Shown in pieces: positions 1 through 22,229 of a stretch of DNA of 64,000 bases. Origin of the DNA: Trachythela sp. YZ-2020 (taxonomy: Eukaryota > Cnidaria > Anthozoa > Malacalcyonacea > Clavulariidae); NCBI GenBank assembly GCA_016169945.1, contig JADLSH010000190.1, positions 5,394,001 to 5,458,000 on the forward strand, given 5' to 3'. Positions within the stretch are counted from its first letter, which is position 1. Each line of letters begins with the position of its first letter. The position numbers were made by a program, and so were the translations under genes. The notes below the pieces were generated by a model. The model did not search any database, had not been told where the DNA came from, and was given only the letters and a program-made list of their open reading frames with translations.

Positions 1-57
1 GAAAATGTGAATTGGGTTGCAACACGCATAAGCTGATTACGTCTATCAATCACAAAC

Positions 58-381
58 CTTTGCAAGCTTTAATTTTCAGCGAGAATTCTTCAATGTCCGC
101 GAGAGGCTGGGCACGACCGTCCAGTAAAGAATTTGTCTTTGGAAATAATTTATCTTCCATACACGCGCCGGCGATACTTCTCTGCTCCAGCTTAGTCACC
201 AGTCTCCTGGCGTTATTGAAATTCCCGTATCCTGTGTCAGCGTCGAGCAAGATAGGTATATCTGTCGCTTCACTCATGAACTCCAGAACATCAACAACCT
301 GTGTCCATGAGGCCTCGTTGCTATCGCGAACACCAAGTTGCGCGGAAATAGACAAACCACTTCCCCAGATACCTTTGAATC
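58..381 (-). CDS. PEPM: PEPM exon 4 (catalytic core)
   Basis: Begins after TTTTCAG (388-382), completes a Gly codon and encodes [16 protein letters not shown] and the [10 protein letters not shown] loop. It ends AAAG at a GTTTGT donor (57-52). The next exon is outside the window. Confidence 0.95.
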
Positions 382-3300
382 CTGAAAACGAAACAGAATA
401 AAGTTAGCGTCTACAATTATCCGAGAGCTGAATTGCAAGGGACGCAGCTCAAACGTCGTCGTTATAAACCATTTGCGGAATTACTAGAGCATAGCATTAT
501 ACATGCATAGCATCGACTTCATTCTTTGATTTCTTTTGAATTTTACTCGGTCTTACGCAATTTTTCAAGTTTCTATCTGTTTCAAAAGAATGAAGTCGAG
601 ACTATGCGTGTATAATGCAACGCTTTAGTAATTATAATAATAATAATAATAATATTTATTCAGGAAGCTCCACTCACCGAAGTGTTTTTCAGGGAGGTCC
701 TGTAATATATATCTATATTATACGTATACATGGTGAACTATGCTATGCTTATATAAAAATTAGAATATTTACAGTATTGTACCACATGCGCTTGGTGAGG
801 GCAAGAGTATGGTGTATAAATACGAAGTCACTCGCATCTAGACTGCGTTACAAGCTGCACTGACGAGCCGTTGAACGGCGAAACATGCATGTCTGCAGAT
901 TTGACTATATGTAATATATACAAACCGCACAAGAGGTCTTTATCAGATTTAAAACATCGAGGCGCAGCCGAGTGTTTTAGATCAGATAAAGGCCGAACTG
1001 TAAGGTTTGTATATGACTTCTAAAATGACTCGTCTTGTACGCTCACTGGCGTTGGAATTTTGAAGATTGATGTTATCAACGCTGTAAAAATTGAAGGAGA
1101 AAATTTGAGCAAGTCTATATCAAATATATAGATCCGCTACGGGTCATGAGTTTCCTTTGTATTTTGCCTATGAATAATTAATGAATTTTAGAAATATATA
1201 TATATATACTTAATAGTTGGGAAAAAAAATTTCAACTTGGTTAGATAAATTGTTTTAGTTTAGTTTTAAAGAGTTTAAGATTAGTAGATGGCTTTAGTTC
1301 AATATGTAATGAGTTCCACTCCGAAACTGAGTGATAAATGAATTGCTGTTTTCCCCAATTCGTACGTGGGCGTGGAAGGTAGTAGTCGTCATTTTGGCGT
1401 GTTTTATGGCTATGTATCTGAGAATTCTTGATGAGGTTAAAATCAAAGTCGACTAGATGGTTAAGACATTTAAAGACAGAGATACAACGGTGGTATTTTC
1501 GACGTAGGCAAAGGGGTTTCCACCCTAGAGTTTCAAGAGCTTCAGTAGCGGAGGAATGGCGAGGAAGATCAAGGATAAGTCTCACAGCGTTATGTTGTAG
1601 AACTTGAAGGTGGTTCATTAGAGTGCAGTTGTTTTTGTCTCCCCACACGATATCACTGTAGTCCAAAAGAGGGAGGACAAGGCTGTTGTAAAGGGTGAGT
1701 CTGGCTTGTAGAGGGAGCAAGTATTTTATGCGGCGAATGAGACCAAGGCGTTGATTAAACTTCTTGCTGATGTTGTCGATATGCTCTGACCAGGTTAAGT
1801 TTTGTTGGATTGTAATTCCTAAGTATTTACAAGAGTCAATTCTATCAAGAATGGAATCATTAACCGTGATGGAGATAATTCTGCTAATGGTCTATGAAGG
1901 CTAGAAGAAAGGGGATTTTAACGAGATCAAGATTATAAATAACCGAGCAACAGCGATTTGGGATAAAATAAACACTCAAGTCGCGAGTATTCAAGAATTG
2001 AAAATCGATCGCGGGGAAACAGCAAGGAATGTTCGACGATTACAATTAGATATAGTCTGTCCTTTGAACTGAAAGTCGTGGAACGTGTTGAAGAAGAGCA
2101 GCAGAACAAAACGGTTCCGAAGAATCAACGAGTCCAAAGAAGTGCGACCAAGGATATACAGATACAGTTAGAAGATGACAATTGAACTATAGACACATTA
2201 ATTGTTGCGTTCATATTTTTATAGTTAAGGGTAAAAATTGATCATTTCAATTTTTAGTAGAGTGTGAGCCGAATGAACACCCCCAACGGAATATATTAGG
2301 TTACCATGGGAACGGGAGGGAGAAAAACAACGTGACAATTTTGTGAGTTTAAAAGCGAGTAAGTGAGACATTTATAGCGTATTTTGTATTTTATTTTAAT
2401 TTTTATTTCAAATATTAATATTGGTTTGTGTGTGTTTTTAGTCGCCAGCACAAGTCATTCTTTCATTGTCTTTCTGAATCGATCTACTACACTGTAAATA
2501 ACATGAGTTACTTTATAGTGGATAGAATACAGAAAGACAATGAAAGAGAAACTTGAAGCAAGTATACCAAACATGAGACAACATTCGTACACATTTCTAA
2601 CTAACGTGCATTTTAATCAGTCTGTCGCAAGTTGCAACAATTTCGATTCTCGTATTACTATTCCTTAACGCACCTGCTTCCTGCACGATCTTTGCGCTCA
2701 GACCATTGTGAGCTTCCATAATAAACTCTAATTCAGGAGACTCTAACATGCGTTTTAACTGCGTTGTTTTCTACAAGAAAAATAGTATGTTGTTTAGATA
2801 TTATACCGCGTATATAAACTATATAGTACAGTTGTAGGGTTTCAACTTTCCTAAGAATTGCAAGGCGTCAAAATGTTTCTTTTTCATTTTATACTAGAGA
2901 CATGCCTGACGACTTTATATTTTCCATTTAGTCGTAACGGTCGTGAACACATTAAGGTGAGTCGATATACCACAGCAAGTGCAAACATTAAAGACTGATT
3001 TGCACACAACACACAAACGGCAAGATAGATGCAGACACATCGTCGAACATGACTTGTTCACGATTGGCTTATTATTGAAAATCTGTAGATTGTACACTAA
3101 GTTTGATGGTCACTGACAATGGACTCTACTTGGTCGCTTCAATAAATTGGCAAAATATGGTAGCGATCATATATCATAATAGGTCTGTATATTTTACAAT
3201 ATAATGTTTCATCATTGTCTAAGAAATTTTGTTATAAAATAACATGTATATAACGCGTGCGAAACCCGTCGAAACCCGTGTTTGGATCAGGCCATTAGGG

Positions 3301-6300
3301 TAGCACGGGTGGCGGAAGCGGTTAGCGCGCTGCCTCTTACCACTGAGTTGAGCCTGTTTCACAACAGGTCGAGGTCACTGTTGGTACTCGCATGAGATCG
3401 GCAGTGTGCTCAAATAACTCATGTAAGTTGAGATTCTCTCCTGTACTTCGAGGGTTTTCCCCGGGTACTCCGGTTTCCTCCCTCTAATACTAACCCTTAG
3501 GAACTAACAATGGGGCCACAGTAATTGGCTGACGCTGTTGTGGACTCCCTGCCATTGAGGCGAAGTTGAATAAATAAAAAAAAAAAAAAACACGGAAGAC
3601 TATCGTGTTGTTGTTATTTTATAAAACAATTACTTTATGGTTTCCGTGTTTGGATGGCCTGATCCAAACACGCGGGAATGTTGCTGGAGTTAAGAAAAGC
3701 TCGCAAAATCACTCGCCTTCGGCTCGAGATTTCGCGCGCTTTTCTTAACTCTCGCAATATTCCCGCGTGTTTGGATCAAGCCATCCAAACACGGAAACCA
3801 TAAAGTAATTGTATATTATCTCCATTTATTTGGAGGCAATGAAGGTGCCCTTTGATTAGGTACTGATTATAGGTAGGACCATCATCAGCGGTGCAGATAT
3901 GATAGAACAACTAATAAAAGATGTTATATTATTTGCATCAATATGATGAAACAAAACGATTGGCTCTTGCAGCTAGATCATGAACTCTTAAAGGCTGCAG
4001 GGGTGTAATATAATTCAGTGGTTCGGGGTAGAAAATCACCCTAAATGGAAAAAGAGGAATCTTCAAATTCATGGAAGTAAGATTTTCTTCCAACTGTAAA
4101 ACGTTTTGCAACAATTTCACCCTGAAAATGCAGGAAATGACCACTCTGACCTTCCAAAATTGAAACCCCAAAGCCACTCAAAACCTAATACCAGGTGAAA
4201 AGGACTTCGAAATTTTTCTTCAGACCGCTACTGGATAGGGTAAGAAAGTCGGCCTTTCAAAATTGGGGGAGATATACTCCCCCAGTGAAAGGCTGCAAAA
4301 TCTGACGTAACCATTAAAGTAGACCGAACAATTACAGTACCTTCAAAATTCAACATTTGGAAGAGTACTAAAATCTCCACCAAATAGTGCAATAAAAATA
4401 TCCATTATTAATCCTTACCTTTTCCTTTGGCACATTGTTGGAGAGAAAACGCACTGGAGATACTAAAAAAACAAGAAGCCACGAGACATTAAGACAATAT
4501 AAGACTACAATAACGGTAATAAGTACAACGCAGCCTAAATCTCATCCCTTAGAAAGAAAATACATATAAAAGTTGACCTTTTTGTGTAAGATACAGAATT
4601 GGGTTATAGGCGGAATTATAGCGGAAGCGCTAGTTCCTGTAGTTTACGCGATATGATTGGCTAATCAGGTGACTTGCCTTCCAGTAATTTTGAGGGCTGA
4701 TGTGGAAATTCAGCCACTAGGTTACTTAATTAAATGAATTTGGTTTAGAAGATTTCTACTTCAGGACTGAGGCAATTTGCTCAGTACCACTTCTCGCAAT
4801 ACGTAAAAATCTGTAGTTTACCGTTGTAAACAGAGCGAGGATGACGTCTAAAACCCCCGTGGGATTTTAATTATTCATTTCTATTCTAAAATACTATAAA
4901 TTTCATTGGATTTATAGCCGTCGTCGTCACACAGGAATTTCTTGCTAGAGCGTTAATTTTCTTTGCTGGGCTAGCCTGCCTGATGTAAAGCATTTGACAA
5001 ACTGGTCCTGCAAAGCGAGCTGGAGAGTTTATGGCATCTGCGAGGGAGACTATAAGCTTATTATAAACAGTCCATAAGTGTCTCGCAGAAACTTAACTTG
5101 GAATTTGTCGTCATTAAATTGTCAGGGGCTTCGGTGGCGCAATCGTCAGAGCAGTCACGCCTTTCACCTCTGATATCGTGGGTTCGAGCGCTGTTGGGGA
5201 CGACTTATGATAGCTATGTGAAAAGAGTTAGTCAACGCTCTGCCGAAAGTCGTGGGTTTTCTCCGGGTCCTCCGGTTTCCTCCCACAGGGAATGTTGACA
5301 GGGTGGGTTGGGTTTATCCCCTAACTGCTCGTTCCACAGTAGCTGTGCTCCGTGATGGTGAGCAAAAGGTGGCTGCTATATGCGCCTAGAGTTGAGCTGT
5401 GTCCTTCGCAATTCAGCTTAGCTCTCAGCTGCGAGTAAGGATAATAAGCACACCCCCCTTACTTACTAAAATAGTTTTTAATTATATCTATAACGTACCA
5501 TGTTACTTTATGATAACAAATATTTTTTGCAACTTCACTTTAATTTTAAGATACCTGCATGTACACACTACAGGTAACATGTGGTCAATTTTTTTCAATT
5601 TCCACTCTTGCTGAAAATTGCCAGTCACTGGTAATTAGAACTTTTAATTAAAAAACTATTATCTCTAAATTGAATTTTTGACAACATCTCTGCAGTTGCC
5701 TGGGGGATATAGTTATTAGACAAATGTAATGAATGCATGTATTAGAGGACATTAACAAAAAACCCCCAAAAAATCGATCTAAATATATCAGTCCTGACCT
5801 GCTGTATAAAGTTAATTTCAATTCACCATTTGAATTTCCTGAATATAGGTGCATGTGGGTGGAAAAGATTTTGTTCATGTGAGCACAGGCCTGAATATTT
5901 TTGTGCCAATTCCACACTGTGCATTAAGACTTATAGTCAGATTTGCAAACAAGTTTGCAATACAAGTTTGCACCTAGATTCGCACCACCATATCCCTCCC
6001 CCCCCAACCAATATTTTTCAAAATGTCATAACCAATGTGCCACAAAAATGCACCGATCACCAATATTCAATAGGCAACAAGTACCAATTTTAATATGCAA
6101 TATTTATATGTAATTTTCAATACTTCAACAATTTTGCAATAATCATCAATGTAATGTTGGAATGCACTATTTATTATGAAAGTGTCGACATGCCCAGCAG
6201 CCGGTCAGTAGTTTTGTACTTTAGACTAATATCAGTGTAAAATGATTTTTTGCAAATGCTTTGAGCGATGCTGCTGGTCCAGACTGTAGAGTTGGGCAGC

Positions 6301-7229
6301 AGTTTTCTTCGGTGCGAAAGCCAAAAAAATTTTCTCAAAATCTCAAAAGTGGCGTGAAAAAAATTGTCTTCAGAGTCAGGTGGTGTGTAGTGGCAGTCAA
6401 AGGAACAAAAGTGAGAAAAATACAATGGAAATAAGAGTTTTTGAGGCAGATTAAAGTGTGAAAATCGCTATCAAGCACATATAGGTGGGCTAAAATTTTC
6501 TAAGTCAAAAATCTCGGGTGCGGCGTTGACCAACTCTGCGCAGTCCGGCAGTGCTGGTGGCGTAGTGGTTAGAGTGTGAGCCTACGGAGTTGTATGTCAC
6601 TGGGTCAAATCCATGTCAGCGCTTCAAACTTTTTTCTGACTAGTTTTAACTTTCTAGGGTTAATAGGTTTAGGTTTATAGTTAGGGTTAGGTTTGGGGTT
6701 AGGATTGGGGGTGGTTTAATCTATAAAAACTACAAAATTCTAGACTGCCAGGTATCTAGTGTTTTGAAAATACTTCCCAGCTGCCGGGCTGTAGTCACAG
6801 GGGTTTATTATTGCATCTACGGTCAGTGAGTCAGTATAGCACAGCACAAATTATGTACTATTTATAGATGTTGTGATTTTCAATACGGTATCAGGATTCA
6901 GGAACCCTCTATAAAACTTCCAGACGAAGGGCCTAGCTTCCAGACGAACGAAACGTCGAAGTTCTTATTGTATTTTTCAGGTAGTTTTATCTACTCAACC
7001 GCCGAACCTATCACATAGAATGTATACTGTGCGACAATTAATGTTAGAATGTTTGTTTTAAAAATTCTACAGACAGTTAAAGACACAGTACAAATGTATA
7101 AAATGTATCTATTATCCAGCCATATATAACACATCGCATCAACAAACAAAATGAAGCCTTACCTCCTGAAGTGGGCAAAATAATCTGCCTGTTTTTCTGC
7201 AAAACACTGCGTAAACACTTTCCCAACAT
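58..7229 (-). CDS. PEPM: Phosphoenolpyruvate phosphomutase gene, 5' part (4 coding exons, runs off left edge)
   Basis: Converts phosphoenolpyruvate to phosphonopyruvate, the first step in making C-P bonded phosphonates such as 2-aminoethylphosphonate; isocitrate lyase/PEP mutase superfamily. Coding exons read 7229-7163, 4462-4419, 2770-2674 and 381-58. They join in phase (1, 0, 1) through AG acceptors and GT donors to give 177 residues. Residues 1-37 form a basic, Ser-containing leader that looks like a mitochondrial presequence. The catalytic body starts near KTTQLKRML. Visible family residues are GIWGSGLS (73-80), the metal-binding DADTGYGN (116-123) and the gating-loop motif [10 protein letters not shown] (145-154), whose Lys and Asn separate mutases from phosphonopyruvate hydrolases. 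The remaining barrel strands lie left of the window. ATG 7229 is the first in-frame Met. Introns of 2.7, 1.6 and 2.3 kb hold repeats. Identity is strong; localisation is inferred. Confidence 0.95.
467..631. mobile_element. Foldback MITE, copy 1 of a family also at 25527-25731
   Basis: The left arm (accatttgcgg, then gacttcattcttt) is mirrored by the right arm (aaaagaatgaagtcga, then tataatgc). The same arms and order occur at 25.5 kb, so this is a dispersed non-autonomous element. The core is A/T-rich and non-coding. Confidence 0.7.
919..1013. repeat. Short imperfect palindrome
   Basis: About 95 bp with arms around acaaaccgcac and gtaaggtttgt and inner arms tctttatcag / cagataaag. The GC-rich centre could fold into a hairpin. 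MITE-like, family unknown. Confidence 0.5.
1241..1890 (-). pseudogene. 5'-truncated non-LTR retrotransposon, reverse transcriptase C-terminus
   Basis: The minus-strand frame from about 1885 to the stop at 1241 reads as the post-catalytic part of a CR1/Jockey-type polymerase. It includes [19 protein letters not shown], the conserved [20 protein letters not shown] segment and the C-terminal helical region. The catalytic YxDD part is missing and upstream sequence loses similarity near 1890, as expected of 5'-truncated insertions by target-primed reverse transcription. It sits in PEPM intron 3 in the same orientation as the gene. Confidence 0.85.
2454..2550. repeat. Palindrome, ~97 bp
   Basis: Arms ctttcattgtctttctg and cagaaagacaatgaaag flank about 45 bp of non-repeated sequence. 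A short foldback of unknown family in PEPM intron 3. Confidence 0.6.
2674..2770 (-). CDS. PEPM: PEPM exon 3
   Basis: Encodes the N-terminal helix of the catalytic domain, including [19 protein letters not shown], which is highly characteristic of PEP mutases. The acceptor is TTGTAG (2776-2771) and the donor GTGCGT (2673-2668). It ends in phase 1. Confidence 0.92.
2900..3080. repeat. Dispersed repeat, related copy at 26120-26290
   Basis: Shares tagtcgtaacggtcgtgaac, then acacaaacg-caagatagat and cacatcg-c-a-catgac, with the region near 26.1-26.3 kb. No coding content is recognised. Confidence 0.5.
3265..3815. mobile_element. Composite foldback element (family copy at 30165-30425)
   Basis: Nested palindromes built on cgtgtttggatggcctgatc and its complement. 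The inner part (3630-3812) has arms attactttatggtttccgtg and its mirror. A very similar arrangement occurs at 30165-30425 in GLTP intron 3. Here the outer part is split by a SINE at 3299-3592 that the other copy lacks, which gives the insertion order. Confidence 0.75.
3299..3592 (+). mobile_element. tRNA-derived SINE with poly(A) tail
   Basis: The head resembles a tRNA A-box region (ggtggcggaagcggttagcg). The middle carries the GC-rich block ggttttccccgggtactccg shared with the SINE at 5.13 kb. The 3' end is an A-rich tail (3577-3591). It interrupts a foldback element whose uninterrupted form lies at 30.4 kb. Confidence 0.7.
4419..4462 (-). CDS. PEPM: PEPM exon 2 (44 bp)
   Basis: Short exon after a T-rich tract and AG (4464-4463), followed by a GTAAGG donor. 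It starts in phase 1 and ends on a codon boundary, encoding [14 protein letters not shown]. It is too short to show as an ORF and is supported by phase fit on both sides. Confidence 0.75.
4463..7162. other. PEPM intron 1
   Basis: 2.7 kb. Besides the SINE it contains a weaker tRNA-like segment at about 6552-6630 (ggtggcgtagtggttagag ... gggtcaaatcc) and a ggttagg-rich patch at 6655-6710. I see nothing coding. Confidence 0.6.
5126..5400 (+). mobile_element. tRNA-derived SINE
   Basis: A-box-like ggtggcgcaatcgtcagagc and B-box-like gtgggttcgagcg lie about 30 bp apart, as in a tRNA head. They are followed by the block ggttttctccgggtcctccg shared with the SINE at 3.3 kb. Located in PEPM intron 1. 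No clear target duplication. Confidence 0.65.
7163..7229 (-). CDS. PEPM: PEPM exon 1 (presequence)
   Basis: Encodes 22 residues starting [11 protein letters not shown], basic and without acidic residues, as in mitochondrial leaders. It ends with one base of a Val codon at a GTAAGG donor (7162-7157). Confidence 0.8.
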
Positions 7230-7397
7230 ATTTAACTTTTGGCTTGCTTTATATGACAATACGGGAGGTAGAATTCAACACTGCCGACGTGTAGCGCGAG
7301 ACAAACAAAAGACCTGACTTGTTCGGAAAATTTCCGATCAAAGCATAGATCAAATTTAAACAGTGTTTCCACATGACGCGTCATACTTCCACACAAT

Positions 7398-8022
7398 AGC
7401 GAGTTTACGATCTACGACGCAGTCACCTCGACGACGCCACGTCAATTTATGCTTGACATAAGCCACATTAATTAACTATACTGCTTTAATTGTCTAAAGC
7501 ACGTTTTAACAACCTTACCAACGTTTAAATTAGGCTAAAAAACTCCGATGTTTAGCTGATATTTGTCGTTCGGTCAACGTTATAAAACAACTCTCACGAC
7601 GCAACCAGCTTTCACATTACTCAGAAGACGTGAAAATTCCTCATTTGACGATGTCATAAGAATGGCAACGCTGCTGAGGAAACCCCTGGGACCACAAATT
7701 ATTCATCCTTTTTGTCTTGCATGACGTATATCTTTGTTTTGCAGGCGCGTCGTCGTGCTAGTCGCGTCCTAGATCGTAAACTCCCTATTAGCGAGTTTAC
7801 GATTGACGACGCGGTGCGGTGCGAAGACGCCGCAAGAGGACTGAAGAGTAGTGCGTTTGGGGTGTCTTCACTTTTTCCCGCGGCGTCTTATTGCACTACG
7901 AAACGCAATGTTTCCAATTCTACGTCGTGTTGACAACGTAGTATGTTTTAAGGTGAGTTTTCATATTTTTCTTTTTGGTTCTACGGTGTCTCGCACACCG
8001 CGTCGTCAATCGTAAACTCGCT
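7398..8022. mobile_element. Two adjacent related MITEs
   Basis: The first (about 7398-7785) has ends agcgagtttacgatc and gatcgtaaactc. The second (7790-8022) has near-perfect 27-bp ends starting agcgagtttacgattgacga. They abut at about 7786. The end sequences are clearly one family, and the second copy is better preserved. Confidence 0.7.
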
Positions 8023-8153
8023 AATGAACTATTTGTTGCGGGTTCACAAACTCTACAATCAATTTATACTTGAACTGGTAATAAGATGAGCAAACGTACT
8101 CAAAATATAAGAAAACTTATTTAAATAATAAAAAAATATTTAAATATAAAAAA

Positions 8154-8262
8154 CGGATCGTAGGAGATATGCCCTTGCCCCTCGCTTCTTCGGCGGTTTC
8201 AGCTGCTTTAGTCTTTCGACTGCAGCACTTTGTTTCAGCTCAAACATATCTCCTACGATCCG
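8154..8262. repeat. Palindrome, 109 bp
   Basis: The 18-bp ends cggatcgtaggagatatg and its complement enclose a GC-richer core with an inner ctgc hairpin. MITE-like. Confidence 0.65.
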
Positions 8263-8702
8263 AAAGAGTCAGTCAAGTAGCTTCTGCGCAGGAGAGAGCA
8301 CTAACTCTTGTCTAAACGTAATTTCGTCAAGTCTTTTACGAAACCCCATGGAATAGGCTATAGTTTACTAATCCTTCCCGCCTTTCAGAGAAATCATTTT
8401 TTAAGCCGCCCCTCTGTATTAAACTCCTCTGCGGCTCTGTCCCTTCAGAGTACGATTTATCAAGCCGATTTGATTATCTCCTAATTGATGATGTCATATT
8501 TCAAACATGCAAGTGGTAATAGTCGAGCATGCGAGCGCCAGTTTAGCGCCGCCACTCGCTTGTCTTTAACAGCTGCAGACAATCTATTAGGTTTAAGACC
8601 TGTAATTTGAAAATTTGAAAAACACACATGTCTCGCAATGGACAGTACGTACTGTATGGGTACTACGGCTAGATTTTTAGTAGTACAAAAATACTCTACC
8701 AG

Positions 8703-8805
8703 CCTGCAGGGATGTTCTATTTCATAGGCTGTGCCTGCAGGGATGTTCTATTTCATAGGCTGTGCCTGCAGGGATGTTCTATTTCATAGGCTGTGCTCAC
8801 AGGAA
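8703..8805. repeat. Three tandem copies of a 34-bp unit
   Basis: The unit runs from cctgcagggatgttctattt through cataggctgtg and is repeated three times almost without change, which suggests recent duplication. Confidence 0.9.
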
Positions 8806-8837
8806 CAAAATTATTCTTAGTTCTCACCAACCTGCGC

Positions 8838-9455
8838 CAATATTATGAGCCCTCATCAGTGGACGTTCTGGCCCCATTCGGCCTTTCCGATCATAATACT
8901 ATCGCCATCCTCCCCAAACAGAGAATATCCGAACGTCCTGGTTAACGTACAGCCCTTAAAAGAGATTCTCGACCGTCCCGAAAGATGGAGCTTGGCTGTT
9001 ATTTGAGTCAGATTAATTGGAGTATACTTGTGAACGCAGAAACCTGTGACGAGAAGTACGAATTTTGTTCCAACATTATCTCTACTGGCATCAACATTAT
9101 TATGCCTGAACGAACAGTCAAACTACATTTTAAATGTTTGATAACTTTACGCCAACCGAACGCGCCTTTTCTTCTGGAAAGTTAGACTTAATATTCAAAT
9201 TTTACCGTAACAAGGTGAATAGAATGAGAAAACTCTGTCGAGACAACTTCTTCGCCTCAACAGTAGTCATTTGAAACAATCTAAACCCAAGATGTGGTGG
9301 TCCCAAGTTAAGCGTATTAGTGGTATGAAGTCCAGTTGCTGCAATCTTCAATCGCAACTTCAAATAGATAACATTGATCATCTATCATCAAGAGAACTTG
9401 CCGATTTGATTAACGATACTTTTTTGGAGCCAATGAAAACCTATCGCCCCTAAGA
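8838..9455 (+). pseudogene. Non-LTR retrotransposon fragment (end of endonuclease and linker)
   Basis: The translation gives VDVLAPFGLSDHNTIAIL, the terminal SDHN motif of an APE-type endonuclease. After stops and a frame change it gives KVNRMRKLCRDNFFAS and KMWWSQVKRISGM, the linker between endonuclease and reverse transcriptase in CR1-like elements. It is decayed and not expressible as one protein. Confidence 0.75.
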
Positions 9456-9519
9456 ATACAAAGTCTCTCAACTTCGAATTCAACAAAACCAGTGAGTTTT
9501 TGCGCTCGAATATATTATT

Positions 9520-9602
9520 GACAGGAAGTTAGGAACTTCTAACAGGAAGTGAGGAACTTCTAACAGGAACTGAGGAACTTCTAACAGGAACTGAGGAACT
9601 TT
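9520..9602. repeat. Short tandem repeat, ~24-bp unit
   Basis: About four copies of an aacaggaa(c/g)tgaggaacttct-type unit. Confidence 0.75.
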
Positions 9603-10180
9603 TTGTAAAATTACAAAGGTAATTAGGATCAAATTTGCAAATGAATTAGGAACTGAAAGAGGAACGGTTGACATAGTTTACCTGTAAAGGACTCACCAAT
9701 CCTTTATAACTCCTCAATAAAAAACCCTTCAAGAGACAGACTTGGAGTAAGTCTAATCATTGGTTTGCATTAGCTTTTTTGGCTTCAATACCAACGGGTT
9801 GGGAAACTTCCGAGTATTTCAAAAATAAAGTAGTGCAAACTTATTTACTCAAACATCTATATATACGTTACGTTTGCTTTGTATATATTTACAATGTCAA
9901 TGAAATAGGGTTAGGCACTATTTTAGATACAATTGTTATATTAACAAATGGTACATGTTTTTAAGTTTGTTATGTTGAAGACGCTAAAAACTAAAGCGAC
10001 GATATACCAAAATTATCGTCATGCTCAATGAAAATATATCGTGATAACGTTTTATACAGCCATTAGTTTTTAAGCTAAAATGTCCTTTGACTTTCTAAAA
10101 ATATTAATATTGAAGTAGTGGAACTCAATTTAAAACGTACTATTTACAATACACACAAATGCATCAATATGCAAGCATAA

Positions 10181-10401
10181 AGTCCCGTACAGACGAGCAA
10201 GTTTACCCTGACAAGTTTTATTTGCTCGTGTGTATGACAAAAAATTAACAAGTTTTCCTTATCCTTGAGAAGGAGCCTTGTTTAATACCTAGTCATGCCA
10301 GCTTTTGAACAAGGAAATCGAAAGACTTGTTTGCCGTACACACGAACAAACTCGCCAGGGAACTTGTGATGCAAGGAAAACTTGCCAATCTGTACGGGGC
10401 A
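10181..10401. mobile_element. Harbinger-like MITE with TAA target duplication
   Basis: The ends agtcccgtacagacgagcaa and its imperfect complement are flanked by TAA at 10178-10180 and 10402-10404. A second copy with the same ends is at 19205-19593. The 3-bp TAA/TTA duplication suggests the PIF/Harbinger superfamily; no transposase is present. Confidence 0.7.
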
Positions 10402-10611
10402 TAACAGTATAAATATATACAGAATGGACGTATCCGTTTTATAGGGTTCGACTGTATTTAATATATTTTGTCATGTTGGTTGGGCAAAAATATGTTGAAG
10501 TCCTGATGTTGAGTAAGAACAAGAAACCTTCAAGACCAGTTTGGGCAATTTGAAAAATTTGCTAATCTAATATACAACATTTTCTGACCATCAGAATTCT
10601 ATTAAATCTTT

Positions 10612-10835
10612 CCCCAAGTGCATAAAATGTCGTTTCTAAGATTCTACATTACAAAATTTTCGGGGGGAGCATGAGTCGCCTCGTGCCTTCAGCACTCGAC
10701 ACCTGTGCGTCCCTGCTAGTGGCATGAGGGCCCCCATAAACCTTTTTGGTTTTGGCCGGCCCCTTTACGTTGGGTCTTGACCACGCCCTTTCGTCGCGCA
10801 AAACGAACCACACACCCCTAATGTTTAGACCCAAG
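10612..10835. repeat. Dispersed repeat (also 38470-38650 inverted, 58384-58600)
   Basis: Shares a tract from aagtgca...aaatg through agattctaca-tacaaaattttc to ggttttggccggccccttta with the copy at 38.5 kb, and its first half with the one at 58.4 kb. No coding content. Class unknown. Confidence 0.6.
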
Positions 10836-11678
10836 TTACGGCCCTAGTTGTGGCTAATTATCTTTTCTATATCCCTTTTATATCGTGACATGTATTCTGA
10901 TACAAGTGCTACAAACCCCAGATACGATTTATGGTATACGTACTACTTGAGTCATTTAAAGAAGAAATGTACTCTATTAATCATTGTAGTTAAAGACCTC
11001 ATCCTGTCCAACTTTCTCACTCTCAAAGTTGCCGGCTATGATGTCATTAGATGAATTTTAGCAGCAAAGAACGAAGAATAACTAATTTGGAAGTTACTAA
11101 TGACATCATATCCGGTAGCTTTTACAGTGAAAATGTCGATAAATACGAGGGGTTTTTACAACAAAGATAATAAATTACATTTCTTCGTAAAATGAAGGTT
11201 AAGCCTGGTTTCACAATCAATCTTTACTGACTGTAGAACACTGATCTGAAAAGTAGACTGGATCGCGCAACCTATTGTTTACTGGTGCAGAAAACGAAGC
11301 CAGTTAAACATTGCTAGAAAATAGAAATCCGCCATTACTAAGGGACTAAATATACAGGAAAATTGTCTCTATTTATTATTTAAGCGTCTTCGAACTCTAA
11401 AAATACCACATTAGCGCGTTAATTAAAATATGAAGCATCACACATATTTCAAGCAATAAGTTTCTATCATTACACGTTAAAGATGTTATCAGTTGCATGG
11501 TCCCTTAGTAATGGCTGACTTCCAGTATTATTTCCAGATCAATGCTGTCGTGTAGAAATATATCGAAACTCTATTACATCGGTCACCTTGATATGTTCAC
11601 GACAGTTGTTCGACTAAATAGAAGCCAGGTTTTAGTGGGTAGTTTAAAATCGACAAAACTTGTAAGTAAAATTTGTAT

Positions 11679-22229
<10,551 letters not shown>

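Larger units (their letters stand above)
382..2673. other. PEPM intron 3
   Basis: 2.3 kb intron filled with foldback elements and a 5'-truncated non-LTR retrotransposon, each listed separately. A short ATA microsatellite follows the first foldback element (about 632-656). I see no host exon in it. Confidence 0.7.
7230..11678. other. Intergenic region between PEPM and the zinc-finger gene
   Basis: 4.4 kb upstream of PEPM and downstream of the zinc-finger gene. It holds several MITEs, a small tandem repeat, a non-LTR pol fragment and a dispersed repeat, listed separately. No host exon or clear promoter was identified. Confidence 0.6.

Noticed and set aside
6655..6710. Telomere-like ggttag repeats (also 27475-27490)
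   Set aside because: Too short and degenerate to be interstitial telomere sequence; likely simple repeat drift.
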